From Streptomyces dioscori (GTDB taxonomy: Bacteria; Actinomycetota; Actinomycetes; Streptomycetales; Streptomycetaceae), in assembly GCF_003024195.1 (NCBI RefSeq), contig NZ_KZ679048.1, positions 1-64,000 of the forward strand: 64,000 nucleotides of DNA, in the 5' to 3' direction. Of the stretch, positions 36,472 through 45,089 are shown one piece after another. The number at the start of each line of letters is the position of its first letter. The first letter of the stretch is position 1. The position numbers were made by a program, and so were the translations under genes. The notes below the pieces were generated by a model. That model was not told the DNA's origin, did not search any database, and worked only from the letters and a program-made list of their open reading frames with translations.

Positions 36472-37469
36472 ACAGCGCGTCCGCATCCCGCGCCGCCTGG
36501 CGGCCCCGCGAAGGGCCGGTGGTCTGTGTCGGGGAGACGATGGCCGCGCTCGCCCCCGCCCCGGCCGAGTCCCTGGAGCGCGCCGAGGGCCTGCGCCTGT
36601 CGGTGGCCGGGGCCGAGTCGAATGTGGCGATGTACCTGGCCGACCTGGGCGTCCCCGTCGCCTGGCTCTCGGCGCTGGGCGACGACGCGTTGGGCCGGCG
36701 GGTGCGCGCCGCGGTCGGCGCGGCCGGTGTCGACGTCGGGGGAGTGCGGCACGACCCGGAGCGGCCCACGGGCCTGCTCGTGAAGGAGCCCGCCGCCACC
36801 GGCACCCGTGTCCACTACTACCGCGGCGGTTCGGCGGCCTCGGCCCTGGGCCCCGAGGTGCTCAAGGACGACCGGTTGCGGTCCGCCTCCGTCGTCCACC
36901 TCACCGGGATCACCCCGGCCCTGTCCCGGTCCTGCCTGAGCCTGGTCGAGGAGGCGCTCGCCACCCCGCCGGACGAACGCCCGTACGCCATCAGCTTCGA
37001 CGTCAACCACCGGAAGGCGCTGTGGCCGCCGGGCACGGCCGCCCCCGTGCTGCGGGAGCTGGCCGACCGCGCCGACCTCGTCCTCGTCGGTCTCGACGAG
37101 GCACAGGACCTGTGGGACGCCGGCCTCGAACCGGACGGCGTACGGCGGCTGTTGCCGCATCCGCGTCTTCTCGTCGTGAAGGACGGCGGCCGGTCGGCCA
37201 CGGTCTTCGGCGACGAAGGCTCCTGGACGGTGCCCGCCCTGCGCACGGACGTGGTGGAGCCCGTCGGCGCGGGAGACGCCTTCGCCGCCGGGTTCCTGAC
37301 CGGCCTGCTGCGCGGCGCCGACATGGAGCGCGCGCTGCGGCTCGGACACATCACCGCCGGTTCGGCGCTCCAGGTGACCGGCGATCACGGCCCGTTGCCG
37401 GACAAGGCCAGGATCGAGGAACTCCTCGGTCTCTCCGCGCCCGACTGGGCCCGGGTGAACCGCGAGTGA
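36468..37469 (+). CDS. PfkB-family 2-keto-3-deoxy sugar acid kinase
   Basis: 333 residues, with GGAAGGAGG before the ATG. Family marks are CVGETMAALAP, AGAESNVAMYLADLG, the DVNHRKALW block seen in keto-deoxy-gluconate/galactonate kinases, and VGAGDAFAAGF with the catalytic Asp. It should phosphorylate 2-keto-3-deoxygalactonate for the aldolase. It is the last gene of the run that starts at the GntR gene; the spacing pattern (four GTGA/ATGA overlaps) implies one transcript. Confidence 0.88.
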   Translation: MNSASASRAAWRPREGPVVCVGETMAALAPAPAESLERAEGLRLSVAGAESNVAMYLADLGVPVAWLSALGDDALGRRVRAAVGAAGVDVGGVRHDPERPTGLLVKEPAATGTRVHYYRGGSAASALGPEVLKDDRLRSASVVHLTGITPALSRSCLSLVEEALATPPDERPYAISFDVNHRKALWPPGTAAPVLRELADRADLVLVGLDEAQDLWDAGLEPDGVRRLLPHPRLLVVKDGGRSATVFGDEGSWTVPALRTDVVEPVGAGDAFAAGFLTGLLRGADMERALRLGHITAGSALQVTGDHGPLPDKARIEELLGLSAPDWARVNRE

Positions 37470-37589
37470 CGGACCGGTCGCGGTGAGGTGGTCAAAGGGC
37501 CAAGGTCACCGTCGGGTACGACGAAGGTCACATTTACATATCGGACACTTCGCACTTCAATCTTCACGCGAGACACACAAGTTGGCTAA

Positions 37590-37797
37590 GTTGACGGCTA
37601 GGCCGTTCGACTGGCTCCGGTGAACCTCGCCGGGTCGCGCGGTCTCCGCCGAATCCGACCGGCCCTCGTGGCGGCCGGAGCCGTAGGTCCAGTCGACTTT
37701 CCGGGTGAACCGGCCCAACTGCGCAGCAGGCAGGGGCCGTAGGGCAGGGACGTCCGAACTGTCCGCCCGAACCCGGCGGTCGGCCCGGCAGGCGGTG
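37590..37797 (+). promoter_or_regulatory. Candidate c-di-AMP riboswitch (ydaO/yuaA class)
   Basis: The 396-base gap before the NlpC/P60 gene contains the conserved blocks of this class in order: GCCGAATCCG, GGGTGAACCGGCCC, GGCCGTAGGGCAGGG, CCGCCCGAACCCGGCGG and a final GGCAGGCGG before GGAAGGAG. In Streptomyces this riboswitch precedes cell-wall hydrolase genes such as rpfA and NlpC/P60 genes, where c-di-AMP turns expression off. The promoter should lie between 37470 and 37590, where I see no convincing -10 box. Exact ends are approximate. Confidence 0.8.
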
Positions 37798-37865
37798 CAC
37801 GGAAGGAGTCGTCTCCCATCGCGCCGGAACGAACGCAGCGCCCCGGAGGCACCGGCCTCCCCGGC

Positions 37866-39410
37866 ATGTCCCGCTCCGCCCTCGTGAAGGCGGCCCCCGC
37901 TTCCGTGGACCAGTTCGCCTCCGCAGGCATTCCCGCCCAGCGGGGTGACGAACCCAGCCGCGAGGAAGTACAGCAGCGGATCACCAATCTCTACGACCGC
38001 GTCGAGAACGCCACGGGCAACATCAACGTGACCCGTGCGATGAGCGCGGGGACGCGCGACGCCTTCAAGCCGGCGTCCACGTCCGGGGACAGGGGCGGCC
38101 GGGGCGGAGCCACCGATGCCGCCGCCCCGCTGCCGGACGTCGCGAAGCAGTGGTTCGACGTGGGCCGTTCGCAGCTGGGCCCCGTCTTCCCGGCGGTGCT
38201 GCCGCCGGACAGGACACCGGACCGGGGTGCGGCCGGGTCGCGGCCCGCCGATTCGGGCGGCCGTCCGGACGGCGGTGGCCGTGAGGGACGCGGGGCGCGC
38301 GAGGGTGCCGACAAGCCCGTTCTGGAGCTGACCGCCGGTGCGAGCGGCGGCCCGGGTGCCGGAGGCGCCGCAGGACCCGTCGCGGAACTGACCGCGAGGC
38401 CCGTCGCCGAGCTGACCGCTGGACCCGTCGCCGCGCTGCCGGCCGTTCCGGCCCAGCGTCAGGCGGCGGACAAGGCCCTGCCCGGGGCGTCCGGCGGACC
38501 GTCGCAGGCGACGCTGCGGACGTCGAAACAGCGCAACCAGCGCAAGCTCGGCCAGGCCCGTGACCTGCTGGCAGGACACGCTGCCCGGCGCGGTGCCGCA
38601 CCCGTCGCGGAACTGCGGCCCTTCCAGGCGATCGAGGGCGCCTGGGGCCCCGCCGCCCAGCAGCAGGGCTATCGCACGGCCGCGCCGGTCACGGAGGCGT
38701 GGCAGCAGCCGGCCATCGGTACGGACATGCGCGCGGGCACGGACATGTACGCCGGTACGGCCACGTATCCCGGGATACCCGACGCGGGAGCGGGTGCCGC
38801 CGCCGACCAGAGCATCGGCAACGGCATGTACCTCGGGGTCGACCAGTACGCCGGTGCCCCCTACGCCCGGGGCCGGCAGAGCGACACGAGCAGGTACGTC
38901 GACGCGAGCACGCCCATCGCCACGGGAGTCGCCCTCGACATGCAGGCCGCGGCCAACCCCGGATACGCCGCCCCTGCCCCTGCCCCTGCTCCCGCCTACA
39001 CAACGCCCCCCTACGGCACGCCCCTTTATGCCGCGCCCGACCCCGGGTACGGCGGCCAGGGCGCCAGGGCCGTCGACTTCGCACGCGCCCAGATCGGCAA
39101 GCCGTGCGTATGGGGCTCGATGGGACCGGGCTCGTACGACTGCTCCAGTCTCACGCAGGCCGCCTGGAAGGTCGCCGGAGTCGCGCTCCCGCGTTCCGTC
39201 CAGGACCAGGCGACCGCCGGCACTCCGGTCCCCGTCTCGGACATCCGGCCCGGTGACCTGGTTCTCTTCAGCGGACAGGTCGCGCACGTCGGCATCGCCA
39301 CGGACAACGGCATGATGATCCACGCCCCGAGCCCGGGTGTCGCCATCCGCGAGGAGTCGATCTATTGGGCCGGCGAGGCGGCGATCCACAGTGTGATCCG
39401 CCCCGCATGA
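37866..39410 (+). CDS. NlpC/P60 cysteine peptidase with long low-complexity N-terminal region
   Basis: 514 residues from the first usable ATG. The C-terminal 120 residues are an NlpC/P60 domain: Cys426 in YDCSSLTQAAW, RPGDLVLFSG, HVGIATDNG and MMIHAPSPG. An N-terminal helical segment (EEVQQRITNLYDRVENATG) resembles the coiled part of secreted Streptomyces hydrolases. The middle (about 80-390) is Pro/Ala/Gly/Tyr-rich with VAELTA and GTDMYAGTATYPG repeats. The ATG lacks a good ribosome site. A perfect GGAAGGAG stands nine bases before an in-frame ATC at 37818, where an ATG would be expected. No export signal is apparent with either start. Probably a riboswitch-controlled peptidoglycan hydrolase. 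Confidence 0.8.
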   Translation: MSRSALVKAAPASVDQFASAGIPAQRGDEPSREEVQQRITNLYDRVENATGNINVTRAMSAGTRDAFKPASTSGDRGGRGGATDAAAPLPDVAKQWFDVGRSQLGPVFPAVLPPDRTPDRGAAGSRPADSGGRPDGGGREGRGAREGADKPVLELTAGASGGPGAGGAAGPVAELTARPVAELTAGPVAALPAVPAQRQAADKALPGASGGPSQATLRTSKQRNQRKLGQARDLLAGHAARRGAAPVAELRPFQAIEGAWGPAAQQQGYRTAAPVTEAWQQPAIGTDMRAGTDMYAGTATYPGIPDAGAGAAADQSIGNGMYLGVDQYAGAPYARGRQSDTSRYVDASTPIATGVALDMQAAANPGYAAPAPAPAPAYTTPPYGTPLYAAPDPGYGGQGARAVDFARAQIGKPCVWGSMGPGSYDCSSLTQAAWKVAGVALPRSVQDQATAGTPVPVSDIRPGDLVLFSGQVAHVGIATDNGMMIHAPSPGVAIREESIYWAGEAAIHSVIRPA

Positions 39411-39543
39411 GCCCGGGTTCGGCGTGAAGGTGCCGTCTCCACGGGCTGCATCAGGGCCGGCGCGGTCGACTCCACCGCCGCGAGGGCCGCTCGCGCCAGC
39501 CACCGGCACGTCGTCGGCGCAGGCGACCCAGGTGGCGACGTGA

Positions 39544-40341
39544 TCATGCGCACATGCGCACACCGGCGAGGAAGGCCGGGTGGCGGCCGAGACGCCGGAC
39601 GTACCGGTCCAGATGGAGGTACGCGGACAGGGCGTCGTCGGCCGGGCCGAGACGGGTGAGCGCCACCCACAGATCCACGTCCGCGGCCGTGATTGCTTCC
39701 CCCAACACGTGAGGGCTGGAAGCCAGTTGGTGGTCGAGCAGGGTCAGTGTGGCCGCGCGTGCAGGGGGCGGGGAGTCCGGTGTGACGTCCCGGGTGAGGA
39801 GTTCCCGCAGGGCGTCGATCTCCGCGGCGAGGTCCGGCGGCCGCAGCGCGGGCAGGCCGGGCCCCTCGTCGTCCCGGAGGTCGGCGAGGTCGGCGAGGTC
39901 GGCGAGGTCGCGCAGGATGTCGGGCGTGTGGTTGCTGACGACGCGGCCGCTCCACCGGTCGCACAGCGCGGGCGCCGTGAGCGGGCCGTCGTAGTGGTGC
40001 CAGGTCGCCTCGTAGGCCCGGCGCAGCGAGGCGAAGGCGTCGGGCGTCTCGGCGGGACAGGTCAGCACGGTGGTGGCCGTCGAGCCCTCAAGTCCCAGCA
40101 GGGCAAGGGTGATCGAGACACGCAGCGAACGCTGACAGCCTTCGGACAGATACAGCTGATAGCGGTGCGGTGCCGGGTAGAAGCCGCCGGCGAGACCGAC
40201 ACCTATGCGTCCGCGGAAGCGGTGCGGACGTGCGGTCGCGCTCGGTGCGACCGTGCCGCAGGCGGGCGCGCCGGTGACGGCCGTACGGGCGGCCGTGGCG
40301 AAGGTACCTGTGCTCGAACCGCGGGAAACTGTCTCGGGCAT
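39544..40341 (-). CDS. Glutathione S-transferase-like (ECM4/YqjG family) protein
   Basis: 265 residues from an ATG following GGAG. Family features of glutathionyl-hydroquinone reductase-like proteins: an N-terminal GGFYPAPHRYQLYLSEG, a Cys where the CPWA active site normally sits (GCQRSLRVS), then the C-terminal helical domain with ITAADVDLWVALTRL. Actinobacteria mostly use mycothiol, so the thiol cofactor is open. A short leader-peptide ORF lies 155 bases upstream on the same strand. Confidence 0.8.
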   Translation of the reverse strand: MPETVSRGSSTGTFATAARTAVTGAPACGTVAPSATARPHRFRGRIGVGLAGGFYPAPHRYQLYLSEGCQRSLRVSITLALLGLEGSTATTVLTCPAETPDAFASLRRAYEATWHHYDGPLTAPALCDRWSGRVVSNHTPDILRDLADLADLADLRDDEGPGLPALRPPDLAAEIDALRELLTRDVTPDSPPPARAATLTLLDHQLASSPHVLGEAITAADVDLWVALTRLGPADDALSAYLHLDRYVRRLGRHPAFLAGVRMCA

Positions 40342-40496
40342 GGCTCTCCAGAGGAAATCGCGGAAGCCCTGGCCGCCTTGTGGGCACCAGTGGCGAAACG
40401 GAGTGACTGCGCTGTGTCGTGCACGTCCGGCAGGTTCCACGGGTCCGACAGGTCCGGATCGAGCGGACCGGAAGGACCGGGTGGACCGGTGGCGGA

Positions 40497-40547
40497 CTAG
40501 TAAGCGCTGGAGACGCGCAGCAGATCGATGTGCAGTCGCCTCGTCAA
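40497..40547 (-). CDS. Putative leader peptide (MTRRLHIDLLRVSSAY)
   Basis: A 16-residue ORF from a TTG preceded by AGGA. The RLHIDLLRVSSA core matches the short leader peptides found in actinobacteria before sulfur-metabolism and flavin-monooxygenase genes. Those usually end in Cys; here the last codon before the stop is TAC (Tyr), one base from TGC. It precedes the GST-like gene. Confidence 0.55.
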   Translation of the reverse strand: MTRRLHIDLLRVSSAY

Positions 40548-41058
40548 GCCGTTCCTGGGCAATTCCCACCCGTCCCGGTCGGGGCTCGCACGAGGCGAGA
40601 CCACGCTTGTCCCGCCGCACCGGCGGAACCCGGTCGTCACCCGGGGCACCCCGTCGCGGTGGAAGGGTTGCCTGTCAGCGGGCCGGGGCCGATGACCGCA
40701 CGGACGGGGGAGGACCCCGTCCGACGGGCGCTGACAATCGTGACCGTCCCCGCAAGTGTCTGTGCGCTGAGTGAGTGTCGTCAAGATGCCGAGACGACGT
40801 CTCAGTAGGTGGGCAGTGGCCTGTGCGGGTCGGTGGGGGTTGGCCGCGCAGTTCCCCGCGCCCCTAGGGGGCGCGGGCGAAGCCCCGCCTTCAGGGGCGC
40901 GGGGAACTGCGCGCTCAGCCCCCACCGACCCGCACACGACAACGCACCGACCGCCCAAGGAAGCGCCGAGATCAAATTCGTACTGCCGGAAGAAAAGGAA
41001 CAGCCGTACTGTTGTCAGCGTCGACGAGGAGACGAGCCGCAGGACGGAGGTGACGCAC
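40548..41058. other. Gene-free gap between divergent leader peptides
   Basis: 511 bases with no convincing protein gene. It must contain the promoters of the GST-side and monooxygenase-side transcripts and holds the large inverted repeat at 40822-40937. GATCAAATTCGTACTG at about 40970 is relatively AT-rich and could be part of the rightward promoter. Confidence 0.5.
40822..40937. repeat. Long inverted repeat (arms about 44 bases)
   Basis: The left arm begins TGTGCGGGTCGGTGGGG (40822) and continues into GCGCAGTTCCCCGCGCCCCT (40846). The right arm holds AGGGGCGCGGGGAACTGCGC (40893) and ends CCCCACCGACCCGCACA. The short centre can form a smaller GC hairpin. The inner arm sequence is also the core of the repeat array near 63.0-63.3 kb. 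Confidence 0.9.
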
Positions 41059-41184
41059 GTGGGACGACCAAGCCCAACCCCCCGCCTCCGTGTCCCCAAG
41101 CTCACCCCGCGCCGCCGCGTACGCCTGTACTCCCGACAGCACATCGACCTGCTGCGCGTCGCCGGCGCGCTCTGTCGTCCCTGA
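41059..41184 (+). CDS. Putative leader peptide with RQHIDLLRVAGALC core
   Basis: A 41-residue ORF from a GTG eight bases after GGAGG. It ends RQHIDLLRVAGALCRP, the pattern of Streptomyces leader peptides with a Cys codon near the end that precede sulfur-assimilation genes. It ends 77 bases before the operon of four flavin monooxygenases, so a cysteine-responsive attenuation role is plausible. The exact start is uncertain. Confidence 0.65.
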   Translation: MGRPSPTPRLRVPKLTPRRRVRLYSRQHIDLLRVAGALCRP

Positions 41185-41261
41185 CCCGTACCTCCGCGGC
41201 CCCGCCCTCCGCGCAGTGAGGGCCGGCTTCCTCCACGGTCGATCAGGAAGGCACCCCCGTC

Positions 41262-42566
41262 GTGTCGTCAGTACCTTCTTCTGCCCTGCCCTCTTCCTCG
41301 CCCTCTTCCTCCGTCCTGCATCTCGCCGTCGCGCTCGACGGAGCCGGCTGGCATCCCGCCGCGTGGCGCGAACCGGTGGCCCGCCCCCGGGACCTGCTCA
41401 CCGCCGGCTACTGGACGGACCTCGTCACCGAGGCCGAACGTGGCCTGCTCGACTTCGTGACCATCGAGGACGCCCTCGGCCTCCAGTCCTCGCACTTCAC
41501 CGAACCCGACGGACGCACCGACCAGGTCCGCGGCAGGCTCGACGCCGTCCTGATCGCCGCCCGGGTCGCCCCACTGACCAGCCACATAGGTCTGCTGCCG
41601 ACCGTGGTGGCCACGCACACGGAGCCGTTCCACATATCGAAGGCCATCGCCACGCTGGACTATGTGAGCACCGGCCGTGGCGGCGTACGGATCCAGGTGT
41701 CGGCCCGCCGCAACGAGGCCGCGCACTTCGGCCGCCGTACGGTCCCCTCGTTCCGTGTCGAGGACCTGGAGAGCCCCGCCGTACAGGAGTTGACGGTCGA
41801 CCTCTTCGACGAGGCGGCCGACTACGTCGAAGCGGTGCGGCGGCTGTGGGACAGCTGGGAGGACGGCGCGGAGATCCGGGACGTCGCCACCGGCCGCTTC
41901 ATCGACCGGGAGAAGCTGCACTACATCGACTTCGAGGGCACGCACTTCAGCGTCAAGGGACCCTCGATCACGCCCAGGCCCCCGCAGGGACAGCCGCCCG
42001 TCGGGGCGCTCGCCCACGACACCGTGACCGGTGCGCCGTTCCGGCTGCTGGGCCGCTCCGCGGACCTCGGGTTCGTCACCCCGCACGACACCGGGCAGGC
42101 CAGGGCGATCGTCGCCTCGGTGCGCGCCGAACAGGACGCGGCCGGGCGGGCGGGGGAGCCCCTGCACCTCTTCGGCGACCTGGTCGTCTTCCTGGACGAG
42201 GACCCCGCCGAGGCCGCGGCCCGCAAGGAGCGGCTGGACGCCCTCGCGGGGTACCCGTACACGAGCGACGCCCGCATCTTCACCGGCACCCCGTCTCAAC
42301 TAGCGGACCTGCTGCAGGAGTTCGGCGAGGCCGGACTGACCGGCTTCCGGCTGCGCCCCGCCGTCGTCGGCCACGACCTCCCGGCGATCACCCGGGGCCT
42401 GGTCCCCGAACTCCAGCGCCGGGGCGTCTTCCGGCACGCGTACGAGGCCGACACCCTGCGCGGACTGCTCGGGCTCGCCCGCCCGGCCAACCGGTACGCC
42501 GCTGCCTCCGCCGAGCCCGCAGCCGCAGCGGCCGACGCAGCCGCCGGCGCCGTCACCACCGTCTGA
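41262..42566 (+). CDS. LLM-class flavin-dependent monooxygenase 1
   Basis: 434 residues from a GTG; the first 20 residues are Ser/Pro-rich. A luciferase-like barrel: VLHLAVALDGAGWHPAAWR, FVTIEDALGL, ARVAPLTSHIGLLPTVVATHTEPFH cut here to its ends, and GRGGVRIQVSAR. This subgroup uses FMNH2 and oxygen on organosulfur or chelate-type substrates. It is first of four related genes, 77 bases after a leader peptide. A reductase is not encoded in the operon. Confidence 0.88.
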   Translation: MSSVPSSALPSSSPSSSVLHLAVALDGAGWHPAAWREPVARPRDLLTAGYWTDLVTEAERGLLDFVTIEDALGLQSSHFTEPDGRTDQVRGRLDAVLIAARVAPLTSHIGLLPTVVATHTEPFHISKAIATLDYVSTGRGGVRIQVSARRNEAAHFGRRTVPSFRVEDLESPAVQELTVDLFDEAADYVEAVRRLWDSWEDGAEIRDVATGRFIDREKLHYIDFEGTHFSVKGPSITPRPPQGQPPVGALAHDTVTGAPFRLLGRSADLGFVTPHDTGQARAIVASVRAEQDAAGRAGEPLHLFGDLVVFLDEDPAEAAARKERLDALAGYPYTSDARIFTGTPSQLADLLQEFGEAGLTGFRLRPAVVGHDLPAITRGLVPELQRRGVFRHAYEADTLRGLLGLARPANRYAAASAEPAAAAADAAAGAVTTV

Positions 42567-42585
42567 GCCGGAAGGACCCACGAAC

Positions 42586-43986
42586 ATGAGCGAGCCCCGC
42601 AAGCCTGTCAAGCAGATCCATCTCGCGGCCCACTTCCCCGGCGTCAACAACACCACCGTGTGGAGCGACCCCCAGGCGGGCAGCCACATAGAGTTCAGCT
42701 CCTTCGCGCACTTCGCGCGCACCGCCGAACGCGCCAAGTTCGACTTCCTGTTCCTCGCCGAGGGCCTGCGCCTGCGCGAACAGGGCGGCCAGATCTACGA
42801 CTTGGACGTCGTCGGACGCCCCGACACCTTCACGATCCTGTCCGCGCTCGCCGCCGTCACCGAACGCCTCGGCCTGACCGGCACCATCAACTCCACCTTC
42901 AACGAGCCCTACGAGGTGGCACGGCAGTTCGCGAGCCTCGACCACCTCTCCGACGGCCGCGCCGCCTGGAACGTCGTCACCTCCTGGGACGCCTTCACCG
43001 GCGAGAACTTCCGCCGCGGCGGCTTCCTGCCGCAGGAGGAGCGCTACTCCCGGGCCAAGGAGTTCCTGGCCACCGCGAACGAGCTCTTCGACTCCTGGCA
43101 CGGGGACGAGATCGTCGCCGACCCGGCGACCGGCACCTTCCTGAGCGACGCCAAGGCCGGAGCCTTCGTCCACCAGGGGCAGCACTTCGACATCGAGGGG
43201 CAGTTCAACGTCCCGGGCTCCCCGCAGGGCCGCCCGGTGATCTTCCAGGCCGGCGACTCCGAGGAGGGCCGCGAGTTCGCCGCCGCCGGAGCCGACGCGA
43301 TCTTCAGCAGGTACGCCACCCTGAAGGAGGGCCAGGCCTTCTACACGGACGTCAAGGGCCGCCTGGCTCGCCACGGCCGCACCCCCGACCAGCTGCTCAT
43401 CCTGCCCGCCGCGACCTTCGTCCTGGGCGACACGGACGCCGACGCCGCCGAACTGGCCCGCGAGGTGCGCCGGCAGCAGGTCAGCGGGGCGACCGCGCTC
43501 AAGCACCTGGAGTTCGTCTGGAACCGCGACCTGTCCGGGTACGACCCGGACGGGCCCCTGCCCGACATCGACCCCGACCTCGGTGAGCACACCCTCGCCC
43601 GCGGCCGGGCCCAGGTGCGCATGTACCGCGACCCGCTCGCCACCGCCCGCGAGTGGCGCGAGCTGGCCGCGGCCAACAAGTGGTCCATCCGCGACCTGGT
43701 CATCGAGACCGGCAACCGGCAGGCCTTCGTCGGCTCGGCCGAGACGGTCGCGCACACCATCAACGAGTTCGTGCAGGCCGACGCAAGCGACGGCTTCATC
43801 CTCGTCCCGCACATCACCCCCGGCGGCCTTGACGTCTTCGCCGACACGGTCGTCCCGCTGCTCCAGGAGCGCGGCGTCTTCCGCACGGAGTACGAGGGCA
43901 CGACCCTGCGCGACCACCTGGGCCTCGACCGGCCCGCCGCCCGGTCCGGCTCCGCGGCGCACGGCGAGCGGGCGGTCGCCTCGTGA
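42586..43986 (+). CDS. NtaA/SnaA/DszA-family FMN-dependent monooxygenase
   Basis: 466 residues. The start KQIHLAAHFPGVNNTTVW, then FDFLFLAEGLRLRE, GTINSTFNEPYEVARQFA and GRAAWNVVTSWD, place it in the nitrilotriacetate/dibenzothiophene-sulfone monooxygenase family, one of the longer LLM types. The probable role is oxidative C-S or C-N cleavage for sulfur or nitrogen supply. It lies 19 bases after the first gene and overlaps the next by GTGA. Confidence 0.9.
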   Translation: MSEPRKPVKQIHLAAHFPGVNNTTVWSDPQAGSHIEFSSFAHFARTAERAKFDFLFLAEGLRLREQGGQIYDLDVVGRPDTFTILSALAAVTERLGLTGTINSTFNEPYEVARQFASLDHLSDGRAAWNVVTSWDAFTGENFRRGGFLPQEERYSRAKEFLATANELFDSWHGDEIVADPATGTFLSDAKAGAFVHQGQHFDIEGQFNVPGSPQGRPVIFQAGDSEEGREFAAAGADAIFSRYATLKEGQAFYTDVKGRLARHGRTPDQLLILPAATFVLGDTDADAAELAREVRRQQVSGATALKHLEFVWNRDLSGYDPDGPLPDIDPDLGEHTLARGRAQVRMYRDPLATAREWRELAAANKWSIRDLVIETGNRQAFVGSAETVAHTINEFVQADASDGFILVPHITPGGLDVFADTVVPLLQERGVFRTEYEGTTLRDHLGLDRPAARSGSAAHGERAVAS

Positions 43987-45074
43987 AGTTCCTGGCGATC
44001 ACCCTGATCGTGCACGCGCCGGACCCGGTCACCGGCATCCAGAAATCCACCGCCGACCGCTTCCGCGAGGTCCTCGACAACGCCCTGCTGGCCGAGGAGC
44101 TGGGCTTCGACGGCTTCGGCGTGGGGGAGCGGCACGAGCGCCCCTTCATCTCCTCCTCACCACCCGTCGTCCTCAGCCACATCGCCGCCCTGACCTCCCG
44201 CATCCGCCTGTTCACGGCGGTGACGACCCTCAGCCTCCTCGACCCGGTCCGCGCGTACGAGGACTACGCGACCCTGGACCACCTGTCCGGCGGTCGCCTC
44301 GAACTGATCATCGGCAAGGGCAACGGAGCCGCCCAGCGCGACCTGTTCGACGTCACGCCCGAGGACCAGTGGGACCGCAACGCCGAGAGCTACGAGGTGT
44401 TCCGCACGCTCTGGCGGCAGGACAAGGTGACCGCCGCGACCCGCTTCCGCCCGGAACTGGTGGACGCCGAGGTATGGCCCAGACCGCTCCAGCAGCCCAT
44501 CCGCGTCTGGCACGGCAGCGCCACGAGCAAGGAGTCAGTCGACCTCGCCGCCCGCTACGGCGACCCGCTCTTCTCCGCGAACGTCTCCAACCCCATCGAG
44601 CCGTACGCCGAGTTGATCCGCCACTACCGCGAACGCTGGGAGCACCACGGTCACGACCCGGCCCGTATCGCCGTCGGCGCCGGGACGGCCGGCTACTACG
44701 CGGCCCGTACGTCACAGGAAGCGATCAGCGCCTACCGGCCCGTCTTCGAGGGGCAGTTGGCGTTCCAGAAGCGCCTCGGACTCGAACCGGTCTTCCCCAC
44801 CCTGGAGGACTTCGTGGAGCGCAGCTCGGCCCTCATCGGCAGCCCGCAGCAGATCATCGAGAAAGTGCACCGCTACCACGAGCAGTTCGGCCACACCGTC
44901 CTCCATCTCCACGCGGACGCGGGCGGTCTGACGGACACTCAGCACCGCGATTCGCTCGCCCTCTTCCAGTCGGCCGTCGCCCCGGTGCTGCGCCGCGAGA
45001 TCCCCGACCCGCCGTTCCCCTGGGGCCCGGTGCAGACCGGACCCGCGCCGGTACCCGTCGCCGCCGACCGCTGA
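43983..45074 (+). CDS. LLM-class flavin-dependent monooxygenase 3
   Basis: 363 residues from a GTG overlapping the previous stop. KFLAITLIVHAPDPVTG, GFDGFGVGERHERPF, AALTSRIRLFTAVTTLSLLDPVRAYED (ends only of a conserved barrel stretch) and GRLELIIGKGNG are luciferase-family features. The substrate cannot be named. The run of LLM genes after a Cys-type leader peptide suggests sulfur scavenging from sulfonates or sulfones. Confidence 0.88.
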   Translation: MKFLAITLIVHAPDPVTGIQKSTADRFREVLDNALLAEELGFDGFGVGERHERPFISSSPPVVLSHIAALTSRIRLFTAVTTLSLLDPVRAYEDYATLDHLSGGRLELIIGKGNGAAQRDLFDVTPEDQWDRNAESYEVFRTLWRQDKVTAATRFRPELVDAEVWPRPLQQPIRVWHGSATSKESVDLAARYGDPLFSANVSNPIEPYAELIRHYRERWEHHGHDPARIAVGAGTAGYYAARTSQEAISAYRPVFEGQLAFQKRLGLEPVFPTLEDFVERSSALIGSPQQIIEKVHRYHEQFGHTVLHLHADAGGLTDTQHRDSLALFQSAVAPVLRREIPDPPFPWGPVQTGPAPVPVAADR

Positions 45075-45089
45075 GGAGAACCCGTACCC

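Noticed and set aside
40771..41184. 137-residue ORF containing the rightward leader peptide
   Set aside because: The upstream part crosses the large inverted repeat and is low-complexity; the GTG at 41059 with GGAGG is a better start.
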